This document shows positions 29,141 through 37,238 of a DNA stretch of 64,000 nucleotides, piece by piece. Below the pieces are notes generated by a model. That model was not told the origin of the DNA. It was given only the letters and a program-made list of their open reading frames with translations, and did no database searches. The translations under genes and the position numbers were made by a program. The DNA is taken from assembly GCF_028736175.1 (NCBI RefSeq), contig NZ_CP117880.1, positions 1,798,001-1,862,000 of the forward strand. Direction: 5' to 3'. The stretch's first letter is position 1. Each line of letters opens with the position of its first letter. Source of the stretch: Sphingobacterium oryzagri. Its GTDB lineage: Bacteria; Bacteroidota; Bacteroidia; Sphingobacteriales; Sphingobacteriaceae.

Positions 29141-29641
29141 ATGAAAATCATCATCCTTGTATTAGGTGCACCCAATGATGCGGCTGGTAACTTATCGACT
29201 ATCGCTCAGGATCGGCTTACTTGCGCTTATCATATATATCGAGCAAATGACGTTGCTGGTATTATTTGTACAGGTGGTTTTGGTCCTCATTTTAACACAA
29301 CGGATAAACCACATAGCTATTACGCGCGACAGTTTCTGTTGCATAAAGGTGTTGCTCACGCCAGTTTGCTGGAAAGCCCGCTATCCGCGAATACCGTGGC
29401 GGATTTTTACCTCGCAAAAGCCATCATTCAGGAGCAGCGGGCAGATTTGTTAATCGTGGTCACTTCTGATTTTCATATGAAACGTGCGAAATTTATTTGT
29501 CAACAGCTTATCAAGTATCCAAAGGCGCTCTTTGTAGAGGCAATGTCTTCGATGGCAAAAGCCGATTTAGACATACTGGAAAAGCATGAAATAGCTGCGC
29601 TGCAAGATCTCGAGAAAAATGGAATCAGACCGCCTTTTTAG
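29141..29641 (+). CDS. DUF218 / YdcF-ElyC family protein
   Basis: 166 residues starting MKIIILVLGAPND. The family pattern is visible: an N-terminal Rossmann-like strand ending in LGAPN, the middle GIICTGGFGPH, the S-x-N-T segment (SPLSANTVADF) and IVVTSDFHMKRAKFI, which carries the conserved Asp-Phe-His. Family members act in envelope biogenesis (ElyC, SanA) or have unknown roles; this one lacks a membrane segment. The ATG at 29141 is chosen since the longer frame from 29090 adds non-homologous residues. Confidence 0.82.
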   Translation: MKIIILVLGAPNDAAGNLSTIAQDRLTCAYHIYRANDVAGIICTGGFGPHFNTTDKPHSYYARQFLLHKGVAHASLLESPLSANTVADFYLAKAIIQEQRADLLIVVTSDFHMKRAKFICQQLIKYPKALFVEAMSSMAKADLDILEKHEIAALQDLEKNGIRPPF

Positions 29642-29687
29642 CTGTAAATATTGGGGTTAACGAACGCGAAAATAAAAACGTTGATCG

Positions 29688-30230
29688 CTAGCTGGAACAG
29701 CGAAGATTTTCCATAGCGTTTATTTGATACCAATTGCAAGCAATCTGATCATCTTGAAAACCTTCGATATAAGTAAACCCGATCTTTTTCAGCACATTAT
29801 TCGATCCTTCATTTTCGCAAGCTGCGATGGCATAAATTACCGGTAGTTCTAGTTTGTCAAATCCGTAGCGAAGGGTGGCTTGTGCAGCTTCTGTAGCAAA
29901 ACCTTTTCCCCAATAGCGTTGTATCAGCCGGTAGCCCAGATCGTAATAATGGTTGTGGCCGTTAGTTTCATCGATAATGTATTTGAGTCCGCACCAACCG
30001 ATAAAATCATTGGTTTGCTTATCAACCACCGCCCAACGTCCGATACCAAAATCCTGGTATTGCTGCCGTATAAATGCAATGATATCGATAATGCTATTTT
30101 TGTCTTTTACCGGATTGTTCCCGAGGTAGCGATGTACCTCCGGGTTTGAATCGAGTTCAAACATGCCCTCAATATCGGTGGGTAATATTTCTCGTAAAAT
30201 TAGACGTTCTGTTTCTGCGTAAATTATCAT
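29688..30230 (-). CDS. GNAT N-acetyltransferase (RimJ/RimL type)
   Basis: 180 residues of a GNAT fold similar to ribosomal-protein N-acetyltransferases: TERLILREILPTDIEGMFELDSNPEVHRYLG at the start, then FIGWCGLKYI and the acetyl-CoA loop RYWGKGFATEAAQA, followed by AIAACENEGSNNVLKKIGFTYIEG. Likely acetylates a protein N-terminus or small molecule in the cytosol. It is a lone gene, convergent with the DUF218 gene. Confidence 0.87.
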   Translation of the reverse strand: MIIYAETERLILREILPTDIEGMFELDSNPEVHRYLGNNPVKDKNSIIDIIAFIRQQYQDFGIGRWAVVDKQTNDFIGWCGLKYIIDETNGHNHYYDLGYRLIQRYWGKGFATEAAQATLRYGFDKLELPVIYAIAACENEGSNNVLKKIGFTYIEGFQDDQIACNWYQINAMENLRCSS

Positions 30231-30725
30231 GCTGCTATTTTACCGAAAGAAAACTGAATATTGACAAAAAAGAACATTAATATGCATTAAAAGATGTATT
30301 AAATCATGCTATTTAATGAATTGTTCTTTATCAAGTTACAATTTACTCCTGATTTTTTAGTATAGACAAGGTACATGTTGTATGGGTTTTATAATGGCAT
30401 GATCAATACCTTATTCCGCTATGTCACTATAAAAGTTGCCTCACATTAGTCAAAGATTTACAGGTAATATTGCAGAAACGGTATATCCTCGATGTAAGAA
30501 ATTTTATAACGAGTTGGAAAGCGTACATATCAAAAGCTTTATTTTGCATACTCTGCATGGTAGGTAAGGGTATTGCGAATCCGCCAATTTTTTTGCTAGG
30601 TACTGCGAGACTATGTTTATGTAGTACTTGCCGTTGTTTTGATAAATTAGTTGATTTTTTTCTTGGTTTTTAGAAAATTAATAGTTTAATTTAGTTAATT
30701 ATTGATCATCTAAAATGAAAGAAAA
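30231..30725. other. AT-rich intergenic region, no gene seen
   Basis: About 495 bases between divergent genes. A 67-codon plus-strand frame at 30470 is Cys-rich with no start context and is not believable. I cannot assign a -7 box with confidence for either neighbour. Confidence 0.5.
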
Positions 30726-31160
30726 ATGAAAAGAAAAATCACATTTCTGTTTACACTATTGATTTTGTCGATTGGAGTTAAAGCTCAAGGAACATTTGAT
30801 GACGGTTTTTTTAGTATGCTTGTCGAAGCTAAGCAAGTTATTATCGGGATTGCAACATCTGCGCCAGACTGGGCTTTTGTCGATCCATCGGGATCAACGA
30901 GTTATTTCAGTGCAGCGGGAGGTACGATCGCTATATTTACCGTAGTTGATGCACAGACTGGACAACAACTAACCGCTTATGTACAACAGCGTTTAGCTGA
31001 AAACGGTTATTATGATTTTTATGCCAGTAGGGCCAATATGGGCCCTTATCAGGCCGGCCAACTGGAAGGTTTGCAACAAGCGATGGCTGCTTTAGCTTTC
31101 GGAGAATACAACGGTGAAATTAATACGGCAAGAGCTGCTTCAGTTGGGGGCGTATTGTAG
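30726..31160 (+). CDS. Secreted protein of unknown function
   Basis: 144 residues with a clear type I signal peptide (KRKITFLFTLLILSIGVKAQ). The mature part has no lipobox, is poor in Lys and rich in Ala, Gly and aromatic residues (SGSTSYFSAAGGTIAIFTVVDAQ; YYDFYASRANMGPYQAGQLEG). The tail is low in charge. I recognise no family. It may be a periplasmic or surface protein. A terminator-like dyad follows. Confidence 0.65.
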   Translation: MKRKITFLFTLLILSIGVKAQGTFDDGFFSMLVEAKQVIIGIATSAPDWAFVDPSGSTSYFSAAGGTIAIFTVVDAQTGQQLTAYVQQRLAENGYYDFYASRANMGPYQAGQLEGLQQAMAALAFGEYNGEINTARAASVGGVL

Positions 31161-31177
31161 CTATTGGAAAACACTAC

Positions 31178-31210
31178 AAAAGCTCGGTGAATCATGTTCG
31201 TCGAGCTTTT
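31178..31210 (+). terminator. Terminator hairpin
   Basis: AAAAGCTCG / CGAGCTTTT arms around a 15-base loop, 18 bases after the stop; the stem itself ends in the T-run. Confidence 0.6.
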
Positions 31211-31440
31211 ACTATCCGTTACCGTTAATTGACATGTATTTTTTTAAAAAAGTAACCGATCTTGACTAACAATAATACATCGCGTTGCTTAGCAAGTATT
31301 TAACTTGATGTTGCTCTTGGTCTAGTCGAAGATGGGTGAGCTGGAGATGTCTCATCTGTTAAAGTATTTGTCATGTCTAACAGTCAGGGAAACTTTTGGT
31401 CTCGGTATTATCATCTCTCAAGTAAGTCAAATTTGACAAA

Positions 31441-31842
31441 CTACCGCTTTCTGTACGTTATGTTCTGCTGAACAATTTCATATTGGTAATTATCCGTTCG
31501 TGACAAAGTGAGCTCATTGCCTGATATGCGATACGCTAATGGATAGAGTTCCTCTTGATCACGATAAATTACCGTGATAAAAAGTGAATCTTTTGTCTGC
31601 GTAAATGTCGCCGGAGCCATATCCAATGTTAAAACCTTCCCATCTCGCGTAAATTCGAAGTATTCATTACTGTTTTCCACGGTGTCTTTGTCAATTCTTA
31701 CGGAGCCATCTTCTAAGTCTGTTTCGATAAATTCGGAAGAATAAGTGTACCAGCGTCCATACAGCAACTCTTGTTGATCCTCGTCTTTTTTACAAGAAGC
31801 CAATAGAAGGCTGCAGGTAAATAATAGTAGCATTTTTTTCAT
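31441..31842 (-). CDS. Small lipoprotein, lipocalin-like
   Basis: 133 residues with a canonical lipobox LLASC after a short signal. The mature domain starts ELLYGRWYTYSSEFIE and continues with alternating strands (EYFEFTRDGKVLTLDM, QTKDSLFITVIYRD, LAYRISGNELTLSR), the usual pattern of small lipocalin-like lipoproteins in this phylum. Distantly similar in layout to the lipoprotein at 23850. Role unknown; a single gene between AT-rich spacers. Confidence 0.75.
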   Translation of the reverse strand: MKKMLLLFTCSLLLASCKKDEDQQELLYGRWYTYSSEFIETDLEDGSVRIDKDTVENSNEYFEFTRDGKVLTLDMAPATFTQTKDSLFITVIYRDQEELYPLAYRISGNELTLSRTDNYQYEIVQQNITYRKR

Positions 31843-32401
31843 AACATATGGACAAACAATAATTATACCTATTCATAGGTAATTGCTTAACAGCGAGATT
31901 ATCACAAGGGAAAATCCGCTAACGACGGCCGGAGAACTAAAGAAAAGTTGTTTATATTTTTTTCTTAAAAAATGAAGAGTGGTAAAGCAGTAATATACGT
32001 CTATTAGTTTTCTTTATAGCTTAACTCAGCTACACTTGATGTCCCAACGTATCTTTAATTTTAGCATATTTCTATCCGTCTTCGTTGATGATGTCGTGTC
32101 AGGTTGATTTGGATTAAATCGGACCTAGATTCTTGCGTGTGGTTTGGTTTACATTTTTCCGGGTGTTGGATGTGTTATTTGTAGAAGTTCACAATTACAT
32201 TTATGTCATCGAGGGCTTACTACAAATTTCGTCTGGATCATTCTATTAATTTTTATTTAAAAAATAAAACAGTGAACGGTATTTTGTTGTTTACCTTACA
32301 ATCATTTGGTGTATCGCATACGACCAAACCGATATTATACTTTATTGTTTAAGATTAATTCATTCACCGATTGTTTGTTAATAAGCGATTAATTTTTGTA
32401 C
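31843..32401. other. AT-rich intergenic region, no gene seen
   Basis: About 560 bases between divergent genes; no coding frame or strong dyad. Its right end (TTAATTTTTGTACATG) places a near-consensus -7 box against the porin ATG. Confidence 0.5.
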
Positions 32402-33550
32402 ATGCCTGATTGTTTGCAAGTTGTAGGGAGATATTTTTGTTCAATTTTCTTGTTTCTGTTTTTATATTGCCCGTTTGCCGGTGCGCAGGACTCGTTGACC
32501 GTTAAACTGGGGGGAGCCGTGAGGTTTAATTATCTGAACTCCTCCTGGGATCAGGAACAACGAAAACAGGGCGGCAACATTGCTTACGATGTTTTCCGGC
32601 TGAACGTGCAGGCCGCATACAAAAATGTTTTATTAGATGCAGAATACCGCTTGTATTCCGCATCTTTTGGTGGCGGCTTTTTAAAACATGCCTGGATGGG
32701 GTATGAATTTCGGGAGGGTGAGCAAATACAGGTAGGTTTAGCAGCAGTGCCGTTCGCGCTGCAACCTATGACCGGAAATTCCTGGTTTTTTAATATTGGC
32801 TACTATGTTGGTTTGGAAGATAACTACGATATGGGCATTCGCTATCTTCGTCGCAAAAGAAAGTGGGATTACGATCTGGCTTTTTTTAAAAATGCAGAAA
32901 CGCTAGACGTAGGTGGCGCAACCGAACTATCGCATAGTCGGTATGCCTACGACATTGTGGGAAGAAACAAAAAAATCAATCAGGTTAATGGTAATGTCGT
33001 TTATAAGACTTTGGACGCTGTTAAACAGCGAATAGGGCTATCTGCGCAATTCGGCGGTTTATACAATATTGACACCGATCAGGTGGGCAATCATTATGCA
33101 GGCGCGCTGGCTTATCAGGCTGATTATAGCGGATGGAACTTGAAAGCGAGTTTTATCCACGCTATTCACAACCCGAAAAATGCGCCAGGCGAATCCAACG
33201 ATATTGTCGAAGTGGCTGCATATGGAGCAGCGTATGAGGTAGCTACCAATTTCAATATATATACGATTGGACTGGCCAAGGATGTCGACTTTGATCTAGG
33301 TATCTTTAAGGGATTTACAGTTTATCATGATGTGGGTTATATGCAGAAGCATCGTCGGGATTTTCTGAATTCGTCCATGCATGTCACCGGAATACGAACG
33401 GCGATCGGTCCGGTAATGGCTTACATCGATTACGCGCGTGGCCTGAATCACTCGTGGTTTGGTGGAAACTTCGTCGACGATTTTAGCCGGGGCACAGCAA
33501 ATGCGAAGACGGAAAGTCGATTCAATATTAACTTAGGGTATTATTTCTAG
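32402..33550 (+). CDS. Outer-membrane porin-like protein
   Basis: 382 residues from the ATG at 32402, two codons into the open frame. A signal peptide (core CSIFLFLFLYCPF, cleavage after AGAQ) is followed by a beta-barrel pattern: LTVKLGGAVRFNYLNSSW, FRLNVQAAYKNVLLDAEYRLY, QIQVGLAAVPFALQPM, FNIGYYVGLEDNYDMGIRYL, and a C-terminal SRFNINLGYYF with final phenylalanine. Such proteins resemble phosphate-selective or general porins; specificity cannot be told. The promoter-like TAATTTTTG sits just before the start codon. Confidence 0.78.
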   Translation: MPDCLQVVGRYFCSIFLFLFLYCPFAGAQDSLTVKLGGAVRFNYLNSSWDQEQRKQGGNIAYDVFRLNVQAAYKNVLLDAEYRLYSASFGGGFLKHAWMGYEFREGEQIQVGLAAVPFALQPMTGNSWFFNIGYYVGLEDNYDMGIRYLRRKRKWDYDLAFFKNAETLDVGGATELSHSRYAYDIVGRNKKINQVNGNVVYKTLDAVKQRIGLSAQFGGLYNIDTDQVGNHYAGALAYQADYSGWNLKASFIHAIHNPKNAPGESNDIVEVAAYGAAYEVATNFNIYTIGLAKDVDFDLGIFKGFTVYHDVGYMQKHRRDFLNSSMHVTGIRTAIGPVMAYIDYARGLNHSWFGGNFVDDFSRGTANAKTESRFNINLGYYF

Positions 33551-33770
33551 TTTTCTTGGAGGTTTTGTCTTTTAAAAGCGGGGAAGCCGATTTGGCGTCT
33601 CGGTATTAGGAATGTTTATTTCGTTGACAAATAGGGGATATCCAGCGGCCATATTAGACAATCCACCGTATAAGCCAGTAGTCTTGCTGAAAACTACGCT
33701 GTCAGAAATGTTATATATTTTTTCGGATATATTCATTTGTATCTATACAAATTAACAATAATAGTTAACT

Positions 33771-33824
33771 ATTCTAAAATCTCACGAGGAGATAATCGTA
33801 ACCACAATGTTCAGATTTTAGAAT
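33771..33824. repeat. Perfect 12-bp inverted repeat
   Basis: ATTCTAAAATCT (33771-33782) and AGATTTTAGAAT (33813-33824) around a 30-base loop, about 220 bases after the porin. First of three large dyads before the tmRNA gene. Confidence 0.7.
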
Positions 33825-33865
33825 GTTTACATAACTATTTGATAGCTATGTTTTTAATGCGTTTG

Positions 33866-33911
33866 GCGAGACCCTAAATAGACACCTTGCCGGGTTTCGC
33901 TAGGGTCTCGC
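33866..33911. repeat. Perfect 11-bp inverted repeat
   Basis: GCGAGACCCTA / TAGGGTCTCGC around a 24-base loop; GC-rich arms without a T-run. Confidence 0.7.
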
Positions 33912-33956
33912 TGCAATTAGGAAATAAAGAGTATTTAGGAAGTTTTATAAAAGCAA

Positions 33957-33989
33957 AAACCCTATAAATAGTGCTATTTATAGGGTTTT
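33957..33989. repeat. AT-rich perfect dyad
   Basis: AAAACCCTATAAATA / TATTTATAGGGTTTT with a three-base loop; flanked by A on the left and T within the right arm, so it could end transcripts in either direction. Confidence 0.7.
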
Positions 33990-34010
33990 GATACTAGTTT
34001 TCTGTTAAGA

Positions 34011-34027
34011 TGTGGAGCCGGAGGGAT
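34011..34027. repeat. 17-base duplicate of the tmRNA 3' end
   Basis: TGTGGAGCCGGAGGGAT here is identical to 34141-34157, the 3' end of the tmRNA gene, 130 bases away in the same orientation. This is the usual look of an att site left by an element that integrates into ssrA. Between the copies are two more degenerate T-arm-like stretches (TTCGAACCCTTCCC at about 34073 and TTCGAATCCTCCC at about 34094). Confidence 0.6.
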
Positions 34028-34112
34028 ATTTTGCGTCCCACAGCCCCGAACTCCAGTACGCAAAGAAATTGTTCGAACCCTTCCCACCACGATTTCGAAT
34101 CCTCCCTACACG

Positions 34113-34141
34113 AAAAAAGACATCTAAGAGATGTCTTTTTT
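34113..34141 (-). terminator. tmRNA terminator
   Basis: AAAAAAGACATCT / AGATGTCTTTTTT with a three-base loop, adjoining the 3' end of the tmRNA; T-runs on both sides make it bidirectional. Confidence 0.85.
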
Positions 34142-34142
34142 G

Positions 34143-34507
34143 TGGAGCCGGAGGGATTCGAACCCTCGTCCAAACATAGTATGATTTACGCTTTCTACAT
34201 GCTTAGCTTCTCTTTAATTGTCGGGAGAGGGAAGGTGAGTCGCTTACCTATACCGTTCTCCGTATTTGCTGTTTCTCACCAGTGATTAGCAAAATCACAC
34301 CGGCCAGTTCTATTGTTCGATGCCCCGTATGCTAAACCAAAGAACAGGATCTAGCGGGACAAATAGCTATGTTAAGTCTAACTTAAGCAGCTAAGGCGTA
34401 GTTTTCTTCGCCAGTTGTAAAGTTGAAAGTTCAGATTTAAGTGCTAGACTCACAATGCACTGCATGCTTACATAACCATCGCTATCCTGTCAATTCCGGT
34501 CGACCCC
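34143..34507 (-). ncRNA. ssrA: Transfer-messenger RNA (tmRNA)
   Basis: About 365 nucleotides. It begins GGGGTCGACCGG on the minus strand; the seven-base acceptor strand GGGGTCG pairs with CGGCTCC at the 3' end (two G-U pairs). The T-arm GAGGGTTCGAATCCCTC is complete, and the discriminator A is followed by CA, so CCA is not encoded. The tag frame is at 34412-34383: GGC GAA GAA AAC TAC GCC TTA GCT GCT TAA, giving GEENYALAA after the alanine from the charged tmRNA, a typical Bacteroidota degradation tag. Role: rescue of stalled ribosomes together with SmpB. Confidence 0.95.
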
Positions 34508-34524
34508 AATTATGTAATAGGATA

Positions 34525-34532
34525 CAAAAATA
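34525..34532 (-). promoter_or_regulatory. tmRNA promoter -7 box TATTTTTG
   Basis: On the minus strand TATTTTTG ends 17 bases before the mature 5' end of tmRNA, leaving a short leader for RNase P to remove. Confidence 0.55.
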
Positions 34533-34710
34533 CGAAAAATATTGGTCTTATCCATCATCCCTACTGCGAAAATTTGTAATCAAGCTTATCGGAAACCACT
34601 AACCCGCTTAAAGCTAGCGTGATTTATTATTGTGAATAAAATCTATTTTCGTTAGTTTAGAACAAACAAACCTACTTTTTTACTGTTACTTAATAAAATA
34701 TATCATCAAT

Positions 34711-35631
34711 ATGACAACAGATAATAACGCGAACACAGAAATTACGCCAGCACAAACTGAAGCCGGAGACACAGCAGCTGCCGAAAAAAAAGTAACAGCA
34801 GCTAAAGCTCCTGCGCGTAAGGTTGCAACAAAGAAACCAGCAAGCGCCGAACAAGCAGATAATACAACCGCAGAAACGGCTAGCGCAGCAAAAACAACGA
34901 CTACGCCAGCAACCAAAGCACCTGCTAAGGCAAAACCTGCCGCAGCTAAGACGACAGCAACAGCAAAGACGACGGCGACTAAAGCTCCTGCAAAGCAGGC
35001 AGCTCCAAAAGCTACCGCAGGTGCATCGGATGAGGCAAAACCAACAAGCAAGGCTAAGACAGCCGCAACAAAGACGGCAAGCACAAAGGCTACGGCAGCA
35101 GCCTCGGCATCAACAGAATCGGCTCCAAAGCCTACAGCAACCAAGACGAAGGCTACAGCAGCAAGCAAGCCGGTAAGCGCAAAAACGGCGGCTGCTACGA
35201 CAAAAGCGACGTCGGCGAAAAGCGCGACCGCTAAGACTACCGCGCCTTCAAAAATTGCGAGTGAAGAACAAGAGACAGCTAAAGCTACTGCCCAGCATAC
35301 AAAGAAAGCTGCGAGCACAGCAAAGTCAAAGAACGGTAAAGCCGTATCCAGCAAAGAAACGGCAAAGCTAGAAAATGAGGCATCTTACAAAGAAGACTTT
35401 AAAGAAAAAGTGAAGGAAGGAACCGCTTTTGCTGATAAAAAGGATAAAAAGAAAAAAGACGATAAGAAATCGCCCGCTAAAACGAAAGCAAAAGCAAAGC
35501 CTGCGGTGAAGAAGGATAAAAAAGTAAAGGAGAAAGCTAAAAAAGCGGACGAAGGATTAACGCAAAAGGTGAAGAAAATTGTAGAGGGTGTATTGAAGAA
35601 GATGGATAAAAAAGGGAAGAAAAAGAAATAA
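34711..35631 (+). CDS. Histone H1-like Ala/Lys-rich protein
   Basis: 306 residues of extremely biased composition: Ala, Lys, Thr, Pro and Ser make up most of residues 1-220 in irregular KAPAKAKPAAAK-type repeats, resembling the tails of eukaryotic H1 and bacterial Hc1/AlgP-like proteins. Residues about 220-306 are Lys/Glu/Asp-rich (KEDFKEKVKEGTAFADKKDKKKK) and end in a Lys-rich helix, VKKIVEGVLKKMDKKGKKKK. No folded domain, signal peptide or membrane helix. It probably binds nucleic acid and compacts the nucleoid or interacts with rRNA; this is inferred from composition only. Single gene with a strong terminator. Confidence 0.75.
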   Translation: MTTDNNANTEITPAQTEAGDTAAAEKKVTAAKAPARKVATKKPASAEQADNTTAETASAAKTTTTPATKAPAKAKPAAAKTTATAKTTATKAPAKQAAPKATAGASDEAKPTSKAKTAATKTASTKATAAASASTESAPKPTATKTKATAASKPVSAKTAAATTKATSAKSATAKTTAPSKIASEEQETAKATAQHTKKAASTAKSKNGKAVSSKETAKLENEASYKEDFKEKVKEGTAFADKKDKKKKDDKKSPAKTKAKAKPAVKKDKKVKEKAKKADEGLTQKVKKIVEGVLKKMDKKGKKKK

Positions 35632-35633
35632 CG

Positions 35634-35664
35634 AAAAAAGGTCGAGCAACACTCGACCTTTTTT
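35634..35664. terminator. Bidirectional terminator
   Basis: AAAAAAGGTCGAG / CTCGACCTTTTTT with a five-base loop between the convergent histone-like and ndh genes. Confidence 0.9.
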
Positions 35665-35686
35665 ATAACGGCTATCCGTAGATAGA

Positions 35687-36988
35687 TTATCCTTCGATAT
35701 TTGTGCGCACCTCCTTGGCATCGCGCTTCCTTTCGCTGCGGATGATAAGGCGCAAACCCGAGTTTGCCGAATAAAACGACCATATCCAGTTGCCTAAAAG
35801 TTTCCATTTGTTACGGAAGCTGGCAATAGGCACCAGGTGGATCAACAACCAGGTTAACCAGGCAAACCAACCTTTGAAAGAGAAATTCGGTAAATCAGCA
35901 ACAGCCTTGTAACGCGCGATAACGGCCATGCTTCCTTTATCCCAGTAAGCAAACGGCTTCAAGGCGCTATTGCTATTTTTAGCAACAATGTTTTTAGCCA
36001 AAAGCGTACCTTGTTGCATCGCGACCTGCGCTAATTGCGGATGTCCGTTTGGAAATTTCGCATCGGTAGTCTGCAAACAGATATCACCAATGGCAAAAAT
36101 ATTATCATATCCCTGTACGGCATTAAACTCATCCACCAATACACGACGACCGCGGCCAAATTTTTCCGTAGGAATACCCGGCAGTTCGCGTGCGATAACA
36201 CCAGATGTCCAGATCAACGTTTTAGTCGGGATTTCTTTACCATCGCTCAATGCTACCACATCATTTTGGTAATCTTTTACCGCCACATTAAGCGTAATCT
36301 CTACACCAAGTTTTTCTAATACGGATTTAGCTTCTTGTTGAGCTACTTGGCTCATTGGGCCTAAAAGTACTGGTGCGGCATCTACCAAATGAATTCTCGG
36401 TGTTAAACCGACCAATTCCGGATATTCCTTTTTCACAATACGCTCGCTCAGTTCGGCAATCATACCCGAAATCTCCACACCAGAAGGACCTCCACCGGCT
36501 ACTACGATATTGAGATAAGCTTCGCGGTTTGATTCGTCCTTGCGCTGTATGTAATCTTCTAAATTCAGTAGGATCTTGTTGCGAATAGCTAAGGCATCGG
36601 TAATATTTTTCATCGGAAAAGCATTTTTCTTCACGTTTTCCATGCCAAAATAGTTGGTTTCCGTACCCACAGCCAGCACAAGATAGTCGTAGCGCAGCAG
36701 TCCCGTATCGGTTACTACTGTATTCGTAGCGCTATCGATATTTAATAGTTTGCCTAAATGGAATGCAAAATTGCGATGTTTTTTAAACATCTTCCGAAAA
36801 GGCATACTGATATTTGACGAATCAATAAAAGCGGTAGCGACCTGATAAATAAGGGGAGGGAAGAAATTATAATTGTTGATGTCGACGAGCGTGACTTGGT
36901 AGTTGGGGTTATTGCCTAACGATTTGATGAAGTTAATACCAGCAAATCCACCTCCTACAACAACAATCTGTTTTTTACTGTCTGCCAT
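35687..36988 (-). CDS. ndh: Type II NADH dehydrogenase
   Basis: 433 residues of NDH-2, the non-pumping NADH:quinone oxidoreductase on the inner face of the cytoplasmic membrane; here it would pass electrons to menaquinone. The FAD site is IVVVGGGFAGINFIKSL, the NADH site IVVAGGGPSGVEISGMIAEL, and the second FAD contact is YDNIFAIGDICLQ. The AQxAxQQG quinone-site motif is seen as LAQVAMQQGTLLAKNI. The C-terminus has an amphipathic/hydrophobic stretch (WFAWLTWLLIHLVPIASF) that anchors it. Promoter TTG-N20-TAAGTTTG lies about 80 bases upstream. Confidence 0.92.
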   Translation of the reverse strand: MADSKKQIVVVGGGFAGINFIKSLGNNPNYQVTLVDINNYNFFPPLIYQVATAFIDSSNISMPFRKMFKKHRNFAFHLGKLLNIDSATNTVVTDTGLLRYDYLVLAVGTETNYFGMENVKKNAFPMKNITDALAIRNKILLNLEDYIQRKDESNREAYLNIVVAGGGPSGVEISGMIAELSERIVKKEYPELVGLTPRIHLVDAAPVLLGPMSQVAQQEAKSVLEKLGVEITLNVAVKDYQNDVVALSDGKEIPTKTLIWTSGVIARELPGIPTEKFGRGRRVLVDEFNAVQGYDNIFAIGDICLQTTDAKFPNGHPQLAQVAMQQGTLLAKNIVAKNSNSALKPFAYWDKGSMAVIARYKAVADLPNFSFKGWFAWLTWLLIHLVPIASFRNKWKLLGNWIWSFYSANSGLRLIIRSERKRDAKEVRTNIEG

Positions 36989-37069
36989 AATAAGCTATTG
37001 TTTGTTTTAATACTTGCTTAACGAATAGTAGTACGTTTATATGGCCACTATTGTTTGCAAATGAAGGTG

Positions 37070-37100
37070 CAAACTTAGCTAAATTTGCGCTCAAATGCAA
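37070..37100 (-). promoter_or_regulatory. ndh promoter TTG-N20-TAAGTTTG
   Basis: On the minus strand TTG (37100-37098), 20 bases, TAAGTTTG (37077-37070); transcription would start near 37063, leaving a leader of about 75 bases. Confidence 0.6.
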
Positions 37101-37184
37101 TTATAATCACGCGATATGTAAAGGCAAAATCGTACAATTTTGACGATTAGGCGCGGCTTTATCCCGTGTACGATTTGGTACAAA

Positions 37185-37224
37185 AAAACAGCGACCTGCA
37201 TCAAATGGTGCAGGTCGCTGTTTT
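37185..37224 (-). terminator. Terminator of the hisG-hisD unit
   Basis: 16-bp perfect arms (AAAACAGCGACCTGCA and its complement) with an eight-base loop, 15 bases after the hisD stop; on the minus strand the stem runs into TTTTTTTG. It shows that hisC/hisB do not follow in the same transcript. Confidence 0.9.
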
Positions 37225-37238
37225 GTTTTATGGTTGCT

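Noticed and set aside
30470..30673. 67-codon plus-strand frame in the gap before the secreted protein gene
   Set aside because: Cys-rich, no family likeness, no start context.
34060..34110. A possible tRNA gene (TTCGAACCC, CCACCA, TTCGAATCC)
   Set aside because: Only T-arm-like fragments are present; no acceptor, D-arm or anticodon arm can be folded. Better read as degraded copies of the tmRNA end.
34686..35354. 222-codon open frame antisense to the histone-like gene, hydrophobic Ala/Val/Phe-rich
   Set aside because: It is the complement of Ala/Lys/Thr-rich codons (GCN, AAR), which gives stop-free hydrophobic nonsense; the plus-strand gene has a sensible start, tail and terminator.
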